From Paraburkholderia sp. BL21I4N1 (GTDB taxonomy: Bacteria; Pseudomonadota; Gammaproteobacteria; Burkholderiales; Burkholderiaceae): a stretch of 64,000 nucleotides of DNA. The notes below the pieces were generated by a model, which saw only the letters and a list, made by a program, of their open reading frames with translations, did no database searches and was not told the origin of the DNA. The stretch covers positions 62,001 to 126,000 of the forward strand of contig NZ_PVEN01000012.1 in assembly GCF_002973525.1 (NCBI RefSeq). Reading direction: 5' to 3'. Of this stretch, positions 35,024-43,825 are shown in pieces; within the stretch, counting starts at the first letter, position 1; every line of letters begins with the position of its first letter. Made by a program: the position numbers and the translations under genes.

Positions 35024-36331
35024 TCACCGCGCGTGCACCACCGAATCGAACGCACCCGCCCGTCTGCGCTCTATCGCACGCGCCGACAATGCCGACACCA
35101 GCGCCGAGAACAGCACATACGCGCAGACCGTCCACGGCTTGCCGCCATTCAATCGCATCAGGATCGTCGCGATAATCGGCGTAAGGCCGCTCGCGAAGAT
35201 ACCGGAGAACTGATACACGAACGAGATGCCGGTATAGCGGACTTTGGCGTCGAACAGCTCGGCGAACAGCGCGGCCTCGGGACCATAGACCATCGCGTAG
35301 AAGATGCCGAACGGAATCACGATCGCGGTCCAGATCAGCAGCGTGTTGCCAGGCTGCATTTCGATCAGCCAGAACGACGGAAACACCGACACGCCGCAAA
35401 TCAGCGAACCCCAGAAATACACCTTTGCGCGGCCGATCCGGTCGGACAGGCTGCCGAACAGCGGAATGAAGAAGCACATCACGGCGGCCGCAATCATCAC
35501 GCCGAGCAGCGCATCGGTCCGGCTCATCGAGACACGCTGCGTGAGATAACCGATCGAAAACACCGCAAAGATGTTGAAGAACACACCGTCGATATACCGT
35601 GCGCCCATGCCGAGCATCACCTCGCTGCGATAACGGGTAATCATGTCGACAAACGGAATTTTGGCTTCCCGGCCGCCGCGTTTGAGCGCGATGAATTCCG
35701 GCGTTTCCATCACTTTCGAACGGATATACAGGCCGATCAACACGAGCCCCAGCGAAGCGGCGAACGCAATCCGCCAGCCCCACGCCAGAAACGCCGTCTC
35801 GGGCAGCAGACGCGACAGGCTCGCGACCATCCCCGACGCGAGACACAGGCCAATCGACAAGCCGATCTGCGGCAAGCTCGCGTAGAGGCCGCGCTTTTCA
35901 GGCGGCGCGTATTCGTACGCCATCAGCACCGCCCCGCCCCATTCGCCACCCAGACCGATGCCCTGCAACACGCGCAGCGACAACAACAGAATCGGCGCCC
36001 AGATACCGATCTGCGCATAGGTCGGCACGAACGCGACGCCGGCCGTGGAAATTCCCATGATGATGAGCGTCAGGATCAGCGCCGACTTGCGGCCGATCCT
36101 GTCGCCGAAGTGGCCGAACAGCACACCGCCCAGCGGCCGCGTGACGAAGCCGACCGCAAAGGTCGAATAGGCGAGCAGCGTGGACACCAGCGGATCGCTG
36201 GCGGGGAAATAGAGCTTGTTGAAGACGATGCCGGCGACTACGCCGTACAGGAAAAAGTCATACCATTCGACGGTCGCGCCGATCACGCTGGCGAATGCAA
36301 CGCGCCGGATAGTACGGGGATCGATTGCCAT
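35024..36331 (-). CDS. MHS-family (metabolite:H+ symporter) MFS carrier, possible isethionate transporter
   Basis: 435 residues with twelve hydrophobic segments. Family signature: ASVIGATVEWYDFFLYG at the N-terminus, FGHFGDRIGRKSALILTL in loop 2-3, and LQGIGLGGEWGGAVLM. MHS carriers import polar organic acids with protons. It is convergent with the IclR gene at 34243-35007 and lies downstream of a GMC dehydrogenase on the same strand (216-bp gap). An MHS carrier beside a GMC-type dehydrogenase and an IclR gene recalls the isethionate cluster (iseU, iseJ, iseR) of Cupriavidus necator. Substrate inferred, not shown. Confidence 0.65.
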   Translation of the reverse strand: MAIDPRTIRRVAFASVIGATVEWYDFFLYGVVAGIVFNKLYFPASDPLVSTLLAYSTFAVGFVTRPLGGVLFGHFGDRIGRKSALILTLIIMGISTAGVAFVPTYAQIGIWAPILLLSLRVLQGIGLGGEWGGAVLMAYEYAPPEKRGLYASLPQIGLSIGLCLASGMVASLSRLLPETAFLAWGWRIAFAASLGLVLIGLYIRSKVMETPEFIALKRGGREAKIPFVDMITRYRSEVMLGMGARYIDGVFFNIFAVFSIGYLTQRVSMSRTDALLGVMIAAAVMCFFIPLFGSLSDRIGRAKVYFWGSLICGVSVFPSFWLIEMQPGNTLLIWTAIVIPFGIFYAMVYGPEAALFAELFDAKVRYTGISFVYQFSGIFASGLTPIIATILMRLNGGKPWTVCAYVLFSALVSALSARAIERRRAGAFDSVVHAR

Positions 36332-36506
36332 AGCAGTTGCTCCTCAATGGACGGCCGAGCCGCTTAGGTTCGCCACTCGTGCTCACACGCGGCCGGACGA
36401 AAACCCCAGCTGTCTCCTCCGGGGGTGTTGTTGGCAGACCGCGAGCCGTTCTTGAAGCCACGGCCTCGCGACTGCATTGCGCGGCACGTTTCGGCCGCGT
36501 TGCTTT

Positions 36507-36541
36507 GCACCTGCTTTGTTGCACCTGCGTCCTGCACCTGC
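36507..36541. repeat. Three copies of GCACCTGC between the transporter and GMC genes
   Basis: GCACCTGC occurs at 36507-36514, 36521-36528 and 36534-36541, just after the GMC stop and upstream of the carrier start. Function unknown; could be a protein-binding array or chance in GC-rich sequence. Confidence 0.4.
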
Positions 36542-36547
36542 AAACCG

Positions 36548-38203
36548 CTAAGCCGCCACCTTCGCCGTGGGCGCCACCGACGCGCCGCGATCGACGCCAC
36601 GCGCGTCGTCGAGAATCATGTCCGACGCTTTTTCCGCCACCATCACGATCGGCACGTTCGTATTACCCGACACCAGCGTCGGCATGATCGAACAGTCGAC
36701 CACGCGCAAACCTTGCGTGCCGTACACGCGCAAACGCTCGTCGACCACCGCGAGCGGATCGCCGGCGGTCCCCATCTTCGCTGTACCAGACGGATGGAAA
36801 ATTGTCTGTCCGTATTCGCGGCAGAACTCGAGCAATTCGTCGTCGGTCTGGGCGTCCGCGCCGGGGCGGACTTCACGCTTCATCAGACCGGCCATCGGCT
36901 GGGCCGCTGCGACGCGGCGCGCGAAACGCACGCCCGCTATCGTCGTGCGGCGGTCGAAGTCGGTGTCGAGATAATTCGGCTGGATCGACGGCGCTTCACG
37001 CGGATCGGCGCTGCGGATCCGCACCGCGCCGCGCGATTCGGGACGTAGTTGGCACACCGAGTACGTGCAGCCGGGAAACGCGTGAACGTCGCCGCCCGCC
37101 GAGTCCGCCGAGAGCGTCGAGAAGTGAAACTGAATGTCCGGCGTCGCCGATTCCTCGGGCAACGCGCGGCAGAACATACCGCCCTGGTTGATGCCGACGG
37201 CGAGCGGACCACTACGCAGCAGCGCCCATTGCAGGCCCATTTTTGCGCGGCCCGTCCACGATCGCAGTTGATCGTTGGTCGTGATCGGCTTGCTGACTTC
37301 ATAGATCAGACGGATCTGCAGATGGTCCTGCAGATTGCCGCCGACTCCCGCCCGATTGGCCACTACCGGAATACCGAACTCACGCAGCAGCGCGGCCGGC
37401 CCCACGCCCGACAGTTGCAGCAATTGCGGCGACTGCAACGCGCCGGCCGTCAGGATCACTTCGCGATTCGCGCGCACTTCCCTCAGTTCGCCATGCTGCC
37501 GGTACTGCACGCCACAGGCCCGGGTGCCCTCGAACAGAATCTTCGAGGCCATCGCGTCCGTTTCGACGTGCAGGTTCTTGCGTTGCCGCGCGGGCTTCAA
37601 ATAAGCCACCGCTGTCGAACAGCGGAAGCCGCGCCGGGTCGTCAACTGGTAGTAGCCGACGCCTTCCTGATCGCCCGTGTTGAAATCGTCGACGCTTGCC
37701 ACGCCTAACGAATTGGACGCCGCGATAAACGCGTCGACCAGTTCATGCCGCTGCTTGATGGTCGACGCCCACAACGGCCCGTCGACACCGCGCGTCGGTC
37801 CGTCGCCGAGTTCGTTGTGCTCCAGCCGCCTGAAGTACGGCAGACACTCGTTCCAGCTCCAGCCGCGATTGCCGAGCCGCGCCCACTGGTCGTAATCGTC
37901 TTTCTGACCGCGTACGTAGATCAGACCATTGATCGAACTGCTGCCGCCGAGCGTGCGGCCGCGCGGCCAGTAGAGCCGGCGGTTGTGCATGTTCGGATCG
38001 GGATCGGTATAGAAGCCCCAGTTGTAGACCGGGTGAAACATCGTCTTGCCATAACCAATGGGGATATGAATCCACATGAAGCGATCGGCGGGGCCGGCTT
38101 CGAGTAAACACACCGAATAGCGGCCGCCTTCGGAAAGCCGGTTGGCGAGCACGCAGCCCGCTGAACCCGCACCGACGACCACGAAGTCGAATCGATCTGC
38201 CAT
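36548..38203 (-). CDS. GMC-family FAD dehydrogenase, possible isethionate dehydrogenase
   Basis: 551 residues from the ATG at 38203 (GGAG upstream). ADP-binding motif FVVVGAGSAGCVLANRL at the N-terminus, GMC signature 1 GRTLGGSSSINGLIYVRG near residue 85, signature 2 GALQSPQLLQLSGVG near 260, and the C-terminal FHPSGTAKMG catalytic-histidine block with LRVVDCSIMPTLVSGNTN. Length and motifs are those of the choline/alcohol dehydrogenases that pass electrons to a respiratory chain. The sulfonate neighbourhood and MHS carrier suggest isethionate oxidation to sulfoacetaldehyde (IseJ-like). A different alcohol is equally consistent with sequence alone. Confidence 0.65.
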   Translation of the reverse strand: MADRFDFVVVGAGSAGCVLANRLSEGGRYSVCLLEAGPADRFMWIHIPIGYGKTMFHPVYNWGFYTDPDPNMHNRRLYWPRGRTLGGSSSINGLIYVRGQKDDYDQWARLGNRGWSWNECLPYFRRLEHNELGDGPTRGVDGPLWASTIKQRHELVDAFIAASNSLGVASVDDFNTGDQEGVGYYQLTTRRGFRCSTAVAYLKPARQRKNLHVETDAMASKILFEGTRACGVQYRQHGELREVRANREVILTAGALQSPQLLQLSGVGPAALLREFGIPVVANRAGVGGNLQDHLQIRLIYEVSKPITTNDQLRSWTGRAKMGLQWALLRSGPLAVGINQGGMFCRALPEESATPDIQFHFSTLSADSAGGDVHAFPGCTYSVCQLRPESRGAVRIRSADPREAPSIQPNYLDTDFDRRTTIAGVRFARRVAAAQPMAGLMKREVRPGADAQTDDELLEFCREYGQTIFHPSGTAKMGTAGDPLAVVDERLRVYGTQGLRVVDCSIMPTLVSGNTNVPIVMVAEKASDMILDDARGVDRGASVAPTAKVAA

Positions 38204-38324
38204 GTGACGTGTCTCCATCCGAGCAACCTGAGTTGCTGGTGTTTTATAAAAACCGGTATGTTTCGTCGAAATTTATGTTCAGCCGGTTTCTTGTTCAAGA
38301 AATTCCCGCTAAGATCGGCTCATG

Positions 38325-38352
38325 TGAAACAGAAACATGATTTTTTGTTTCA
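38325..38352. promoter_or_regulatory. Inverted repeat between the GMC dehydrogenase and IclR genes
   Basis: TGAAACA (38325-38331) and TGTTTCA (38346-38352) with a 14-bp spacer; an inner pair GAAACA (38332-38337) and TGTTTC (38346-38351) is also possible. A second small palindrome TTTCGTCGAAA lies at 38261-38271. Likely IclR-family sites controlling both divergent genes. Confidence 0.6.
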
Positions 38353-38422
38353 GTTTTCGCAATGACCGCCCCCGCCACGCTTGCGGACGCCGGGCACTCC
38401 TCGATCGACAGCAAGGAAGCTT

Positions 38423-39259
38423 ATGCAGGCACCCTGCCCGTCTCCACGCAGCGAACCCCTGGCCGAAGACTCACGGGCGTTGCGCGCATTGGCGGTGCTC
38501 GAACAACTGGCGGCGGCGGGACAGCCGTATTCGCTGTCGCAACTCTCGCTGCGCCTGCACATTCCCAAAGCCACGCTAATGCGCCTGATCGAATCGCTCG
38601 AAGCGCAGGGCTATGTCACGCATCTGCCCGACTCGCGCGGCTCGGATCGCGGCATCACGCTAGGGCCGAAAGCGGCGCAACTCGCGCTCACCACACTGGC
38701 CAACAACACCTTCGGCCGCGCCTGCCGTTCGCTGCTGCGCGCGCTGGTGGATGCGCTCGGCGAGACCTGCAACCTGACCGCGCTCGACCGCGACACGGTG
38801 CTGTATCTGGAGCGCGTGGAGACCGCCGAGCCGCTGCGCCTGCATCTGCAACCAGGCACCCGCGTGCCGCTGCATTGCACCGCCAGCGGCAAACTGTTCC
38901 TTGCACAGATGCCGCCGGTCGAACGTCGCGCGATGCTGGCGCGGCTGACGCTCGAACGCAAAACCCAGAACACGCTGACGGAGATGAACCTGCTGGAAGC
39001 GGAACTCGACCGGCTCGCGGTGCGCGGTATCGGGATCGACAATGAAGAGCTGGTGCGCGGCATGGTGGCGGTCGCGGTGCCGGTGCGCGACGCGAGCGGC
39101 ACGCATCTGCTGGCGGCACTGGCGATTCACGCGCCCACCGCGCGCGCGAATCTGAACGATCTGCTGAAGTGCGTGCCGCGGCTCAAGGAAGCGGCGCTGA
39201 AGCTTGCGCCGCTGTTGTCCGCCACGAACTCCCTGGAGCACGCGAACCATGACCGCTGA
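38423..39259 (+). CDS. IclR-family regulator, first of a tandem pair
   Basis: 278 residues from the ATG at 38423 with AAGGAAGC before it. Winged helix around RALAVLEQLAAAGQPYSLSQ and LHIPKATLMRLIESLE; effector domain with GETCNLTALDRDTVLYLERV, HCTASGKLFLAQMP and IDNEELVRGMVAVAVPV. Divergent from the GMC gene with palindromes between, so the probable regulator of the GMC/MHS unit. The following IclR gene is closely related and overlaps or follows directly. Confidence 0.8.
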   Translation: MQAPCPSPRSEPLAEDSRALRALAVLEQLAAAGQPYSLSQLSLRLHIPKATLMRLIESLEAQGYVTHLPDSRGSDRGITLGPKAAQLALTTLANNTFGRACRSLLRALVDALGETCNLTALDRDTVLYLERVETAEPLRLHLQPGTRVPLHCTASGKLFLAQMPPVERRAMLARLTLERKTQNTLTEMNLLEAELDRLAVRGIGIDNEELVRGMVAVAVPVRDASGTHLLAALAIHAPTARANLNDLLKCVPRLKEAALKLAPLLSATNSLEHANHDR

Positions 39260-39389
39260 CGCATTGCCGACGAGCGATCCATACGAGCCGACCGACGCTG
39301 CCGCCGCCGCGCAAACCGCCCGCGCGAAGGCCGGGCCACCTGAAACGGAACGGTACAATGAGGCCGATCCATTTTCCGGAACGGCAGGC

Positions 39390-40142
39390 ATGACCAAAGC
39401 GGATACCCCGACGCTACGCGCCTTCGCGCTGCTCGAACACCTCGTCAACACCGACGGCCCGGTGTCGCTCGCCGACATCGCGCAAGACGTCGCGCTGCCC
39501 AAGGCGTCGCTGCATCGCATGCTCGCTTCGCTTGAGGCCGGCGGCCTGGTGATCCGCGAACCGGGGCAAAAAAACGCGTATGTGATCGGACCGCGTCTTG
39601 CGCAACTCGCGTTGGGCGTGGTGAGGCATCCCGGCACGCGGCGCTTGCGTCATGCGATTCTCGCGCGGCTGGTGGCCGATCTCGGCGAGACCTGCAATCT
39701 GACCATGCTGCATGAAACCGAGGTGCTGTATCTCGACCGCATGGAAGCGCCCTGGCCGTTGCGCCTCGATCTCAAACCGGGCTCGCACGTGCCGGCGTAT
39801 TGCAGCGCGAGCGGCAAGCTGCTGTTGTCCATGCTGCCGCGCGAACAACGCTCGGCGCTGGTGCGCGCGTTGAAGCTCGAACGCTTCACGCAGAACACGA
39901 TTACCGATCCGGAGTTGCTCGAGGCGGAACTCGACCGCACCGCGCACAAGCGCATCGCGATCGACAACGAAGAGTTTCTGGCCGGTATCGTGTGCGTCGC
40001 GGCGCCGGTGGTGGATGAGAACGGCGCATGCATCGCGGCGATCGCGGTGCATGCGCCGGTGTCGCGGGCGCCGTTGTCGCGGGCACTAGAGTTTGTGCCG
40101 CGGCTTCAGGAAGCCGCCAGAGAGCTCGCCAACACCTTTTGA
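39390..40142 (+). CDS. IclR-family regulator, second of a tandem pair
   Basis: 250 residues from the ATG at 39390, which fits the family length. An earlier ATG at 39249 overlaps the previous gene by 11 bp and would add 47 low-complexity residues; it cannot be excluded. Winged helix RAFALLEHLVNTDGPVSLAD and VALPKASLHRMLASLE; effector domain with GETCNLTMLHETEVLYLDRM and YCSASGKLLLSMLP. Strong similarity to the two other IclR proteins of the sulfonate region points to duplication. Target uncertain. Convergent with the MocR gene. Confidence 0.8.
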   Translation: MTKADTPTLRAFALLEHLVNTDGPVSLADIAQDVALPKASLHRMLASLEAGGLVIREPGQKNAYVIGPRLAQLALGVVRHPGTRRLRHAILARLVADLGETCNLTMLHETEVLYLDRMEAPWPLRLDLKPGSHVPAYCSASGKLLLSMLPREQRSALVRALKLERFTQNTITDPELLEAELDRTAHKRIAIDNEEFLAGIVCVAAPVVDENGACIAAIAVHAPVSRAPLSRALEFVPRLQEAARELANTF

Positions 40143-40184
40143 CGCGGTGTGTTGCGCAAAGCGCAATGTGAGGCGCACACCGGT

Positions 40185-41714
40185 TCACCCTTCCGCGGGC
40201 TTCTGCTTACGCACTAACCCGGCCAGCAGACGGACGCCTTCGTCGATCTTCTCCAGCTTGATCGCCGAGAAGCCCATCCGGAAGCAATGTTTCTGCTCCA
40301 GCCCATCCATAAAGAACACGTCGCCCCGTTCGATCAGAATGCCGTGCGCTTCGGCATCCGCGACAAGACGCTCCGCGTCGAGCCACGGCGGCCCTTCCAC
40401 CCAGCATGACGCGCCACCCGTCACCGGCAGATAGCGGGCCTCGGGTAGATACGCGTCGAGTGCGGCCATCAGCGCCAGCGCACGCTCACGGTACGCAAAC
40501 GCCAGCCGGCGCAGCAGCGCATCGTGGTGACCGAGCGACAGAAACGTCGCGAACGCCCGCTGAATATAGGCCGCCGGGTGACGCACCATCAGCCGCCGCA
40601 GCGCGCGCAATTCCAGCACCAGTTCGCGTGGTCCGACGATATAGCCCAGCCGCAAACCCGGCGCGAACGTCTTCGACAGACTGCCGATATAGATCACACG
40701 ATCGGCCGTATCCAGACTCTTTAGCGCCGGATGCGGCGTGCCCGAAAAGTTGTTCTCGCTCTCGTAGTCGTCTTCGATCAGCACGAAATCGTGCTGCTGC
40801 GCGAGTTCCAGCAGCGCGTGGCGGCGGTCGATCGGCATGGTCGCCGTGGTCGGGCACTGGTGGCTCGGCGTCACGTACACGTAGTCGCACTGCGCGAACA
40901 GCACTGCATCCTCGACGGGACGCACGCCGCCCGCGTCGACCGGCAGCGGCACCAGCCGCGCGTTGCGGTTCTCGAAGATGTTGCGCGCGTCCGGATAGCC
41001 GGGGTTTTCGAAGCCCACCGTGGTGCGTTCGCGGGCCAGCAGATCCGCGACCAGATAAAGCGCCTGCTGGCAGCCGATCGTGATGACGATCTCGTCCGGC
41101 ATCGCGAACACGCCGCGTCGCGGCAGCACGCGCGTGCGGATCTGCTCGATCAGCGTGTCGTCGTCGCGGCCGATCAGATCGGGCGCCCAGTTACGGATCT
41201 CCATCACCGAGAGCGCCTTCATGCAGCATTCCCGCCAGTCGTTGGTCGGGAACAGCGTCTGGTCGAATTGTCCGTAGATGAAGGGATAGTCGTAGTTCTG
41301 CCAGTTGCCCGGCTTGACGATGTTGCGCTGCGCCGACGGCGGCCGCTGCACGCGCTGCGCCCAATCGGGCCGCGCGTGCGCATCTTCGTGCCCATTCGCC
41401 GCGACCGTCTGCGTCGGCGTGAAGCCGTGGCGCCCTTCCAGCATTGCCGGATTAACGAAATGGCCGCTGCGCTCACGCGAAATCAGATACCCCTCTTCCA
41501 CCAGCTGCTGATACGCCAGCACGACCGTATTGCGCGCGACACTCAATTGATCGGCCAATTCGCGGCTCGACGGCAGCGCGGTCTGCGGCGGCAACTGGCC
41601 GTCCAGAATCGCCGCCACCAGCATTCGCCGGATCTGCCCTTGCAGGCTCATGGTCGAGTCGCCCGGACGCTGAAAACGCTGCGTCCATAGGGCTGTCGCG
41701 GTACGGCTGGACAT
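40185..41714 (-). CDS. tauR: MocR-family regulator (GntR + aminotransferase fold), probable TauR
   Basis: 509 residues. N-terminal GntR winged helix with LPPQTALPSSRELADQLSVA and RNTVVLAYQQLVEEGYL (about residues 40-75), then a fold-type I aminotransferase domain containing the PLP lysine in YIGSLSKTFAPGLRLGYIVG. The ATG follows AGGAGG. MocR proteins use PLP and an amino compound as coregulator; TauR activates taurine genes in Rhodobacter. Divergent position to tauABC supports the same role here. A CTGGCACTAA site, similar to a TauR repeat as I recall it, is in the gap. Confidence 0.8.
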   Translation of the reverse strand: MSSRTATALWTQRFQRPGDSTMSLQGQIRRMLVAAILDGQLPPQTALPSSRELADQLSVARNTVVLAYQQLVEEGYLISRERSGHFVNPAMLEGRHGFTPTQTVAANGHEDAHARPDWAQRVQRPPSAQRNIVKPGNWQNYDYPFIYGQFDQTLFPTNDWRECCMKALSVMEIRNWAPDLIGRDDDTLIEQIRTRVLPRRGVFAMPDEIVITIGCQQALYLVADLLARERTTVGFENPGYPDARNIFENRNARLVPLPVDAGGVRPVEDAVLFAQCDYVYVTPSHQCPTTATMPIDRRHALLELAQQHDFVLIEDDYESENNFSGTPHPALKSLDTADRVIYIGSLSKTFAPGLRLGYIVGPRELVLELRALRRLMVRHPAAYIQRAFATFLSLGHHDALLRRLAFAYRERALALMAALDAYLPEARYLPVTGGASCWVEGPPWLDAERLVADAEAHGILIERGDVFFMDGLEQKHCFRMGFSAIKLEKIDEGVRLLAGLVRKQKPAEG

Positions 41715-41771
41715 GCTTCCTCCTCAAATGACAGGGAGCCGGGCGGATGTGGACTCAACGATCGCCGCCGT

Positions 41772-41781
41772 CTGGCACTAA
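41772..41781 (+). promoter_or_regulatory. Candidate TauR half-site upstream of tauA
   Basis: CTGGCACTAA fits YTGGNACNWA, the same pattern that occurs twice in tandem before xsc (44792-44811). It lies in the tauR-tauA gap. Single 10-bp match, so weak on its own. Confidence 0.35.
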
Positions 41782-41898
41782 CTTGCTCCATTTTTTACTG
41801 ACGATACTCGACTCACCCCGTCCAACGCGATCGGGACAAGCACCGGTCGTGGCCACACGATCTCCCTGCTCCATCGGCAAGACCTTCTGAGACCTATT

Positions 41899-42963
41899 AT
41901 GAAACGCCATAAAAACTCGACATCAAGGCCCTGGTTCCAATGGACGGCGCGCTGCGTGCTGTCGCTGCTGTTCGCCGCCACGGCCGCCCTCGTGGCGACA
42001 CCCAGCCATGCGCAGGACCAGGACAAGGAGATCACGATCGCTTATCAGCAGATCGTCGATCCGTGGGTGGTCGGCATCGCGAACGGTTCGATCGAAAAAG
42101 CCACCGGCTACAAGATCAACTGGCGGCAATTCGAGTCGGGCGCGAAAGTGGCGACCGCGCTCGCTTCCGGCGACGTCAAGGTCGGCGTGATCGGTTCGAG
42201 CCCGCTCGCCGCCGCGGTTAGCCAGGGCCTCGACCTGCAACTGTTCTGGATTCTCGACAACATCAACCAGGCCGAGGCGATGGTGGTGCGAAACGGCGCC
42301 GGCATCACGAAACCCGCCGATCTGAAGGGCAAAACGATCGGCGTGCCGTTCGTCTCCACGACCCACTATCACACCATGTTCGCGCTGCAGCACTGGGGCA
42401 TCGATCCGTCCAGCGTGAAGATTCTGAACATGCAGCCGAACCAGATCGTCGCCGCCTGGGAGCGCGGCGACATCGATGCGGCCTATGTGTGGAATCCCGC
42501 GCTCGCCGAGCTGAAGAAAAGCGGCAAGGTGCTGATCACGTCGGGCGATCTGTCGAAGCTCGGCAAGCCGACTTTCGACGGCATCGCGGTTGACCGCCAA
42601 TGGGGCGAAGCGCATAAGGACTTCATGGCGAAACTCGTCAAGGCCATCGCCGACGCCGACCAGCAATACCGCGCCAATCCGGCGCAATGGAACGCGACCT
42701 CGGCGCAGGCCGCGGCGATCGCGAAGATGATTGGCGGCACGCCCGCCGACGTGCCGGAATCGCTGGCACTGTATGCGTTCCCGACGCTGCAGGAGCAGGC
42801 CTCCGCGCAATGGCTCGGCGGCGGCACGGCGAGCCGCGCGGCGCTGGCGCTCAAGGATACGTCGGAGTTTCTGAAGAGCCAGAAGCAGATCGGCACCGTG
42901 CTGCCCGACTACTCGAAGTTCGTGAACCCGGCGTATGCCGAGGCCGCGGCCAAACTCAAGTGA
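41899..42963 (+). CDS. tauA: Taurine ABC transporter substrate-binding protein TauA
   Basis: 354 residues. Signal peptide ending TPSHAQ near residue 39. Mature NMT1/TauA pattern: ITIAYQQIVDPWVVGIANG, GSSPLAAAVSQGLDLQLFW, VPFVSTTHYHTMFALQHWGI, AAWERGDIDAAYVWNPALAE. Captures taurine (2-aminoethanesulfonate) in the periplasm and delivers it to TauC. First gene of tauABC, divergent from the MocR regulator. In many bacteria tauABC serves sulfur starvation with TauD; here no tauD is present and xsc-pta follow, so carbon and energy use is the likelier purpose. Confidence 0.9.
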   Translation: MKRHKNSTSRPWFQWTARCVLSLLFAATAALVATPSHAQDQDKEITIAYQQIVDPWVVGIANGSIEKATGYKINWRQFESGAKVATALASGDVKVGVIGSSPLAAAVSQGLDLQLFWILDNINQAEAMVVRNGAGITKPADLKGKTIGVPFVSTTHYHTMFALQHWGIDPSSVKILNMQPNQIVAAWERGDIDAAYVWNPALAELKKSGKVLITSGDLSKLGKPTFDGIAVDRQWGEAHKDFMAKLVKAIADADQQYRANPAQWNATSAQAAAIAKMIGGTPADVPESLALYAFPTLQEQASAQWLGGGTASRAALALKDTSEFLKSQKQIGTVLPDYSKFVNPAYAEAAAKLK

Positions 42964-43009
42964 CGTCGCCTTGGGCTTCAACAGAGATCGACGCGTTTCA
43001 GGAGGCACT

Positions 43010-43825
43010 ATGGAAAACATGACAATCAGGAACGTCAGCGTGACGTTTCCGGGGCGTCGCGCCGGCCAGACCGTGCGGGCGCTCGACGACATCAACCTGA
43101 CCATTCGCCCGGGCGATTTCGTGGTGGCGCTGGGCGCATCCGGCTGCGGCAAGACCACGCTGCTGTCGCTGATGGCCGGCTTCATCGCGCCGACCCAGGG
43201 CGAGTTGCTGCTGGGCGGCGAACCGATTGCCGGTCCCGGCGCGGATCGCGGCGTGGTGTTCCAGAAGCACGCGCTGCTGCCGTGGCTCAACGTGATCGAC
43301 AACGCCGAATTCGGCCTCAAGCTGCAAGGTGTGCCGCGCGCGGAGCGCCGTGAGATCGCGGTGCGCAACCTCGCGCTGGTGGGTCTGCAGGACTTCCACA
43401 AACACATGATCTATCAGCTCTCCGGCGGCATGCAGCAACGCGTGGGGATTGCCCGCGCGCTGACCTGCGACCCGGCCATGCTGCTGATGGACGAGCCGAT
43501 GGCCGCACTCGACGCCCTCACCCGCGAAACCATTCAGGAGTTGCTGCTCGACGTCTGGCAGAAGACCGGCAAGATGTATTTCTTCATCACCCACAGCGTG
43601 GAGGAAGCGCTGTTTCTGGCGAGCCGCCTGGTCGTGATGTCGCCGCGGCCGGGGCGCATCACGCACACCTACGAACTGGATTTCAACCGCCGTTTTCTCG
43701 ACACGCGCGACGCCCGCGCGATCAAATCGAGTCCCGATTTCATCGCGATGCGCGAGCAGGTCCTCAACATCATTTACGGCGACGAGAAGCTGCACGCCGC
43801 CGAAGCCGGGGTGGCGCATGTTTAG
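43010..43825 (+). CDS. tauB: Taurine ABC transporter ATP-binding protein TauB
   Basis: 271 residues from the ATG at 43010 with GGAGG upstream; an earlier in-frame ATG is not supported. Walker A GASGCGKTT near residue 43, Q-loop FQKHALLPWL, signature LSGGMQQRVGIARAL near residue 138, Walker B LLMDEPMAALD, H-loop FITHSVEEA. Powers taurine import with TauA and TauC. It overlaps tauC by 8 bp. Confidence 0.9.
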   Translation: MENMTIRNVSVTFPGRRAGQTVRALDDINLTIRPGDFVVALGASGCGKTTLLSLMAGFIAPTQGELLLGGEPIAGPGADRGVVFQKHALLPWLNVIDNAEFGLKLQGVPRAERREIAVRNLALVGLQDFHKHMIYQLSGGMQQRVGIARALTCDPAMLLMDEPMAALDALTRETIQELLLDVWQKTGKMYFFITHSVEEALFLASRLVVMSPRPGRITHTYELDFNRRFLDTRDARAIKSSPDFIAMREQVLNIIYGDEKLHAAEAGVAHV

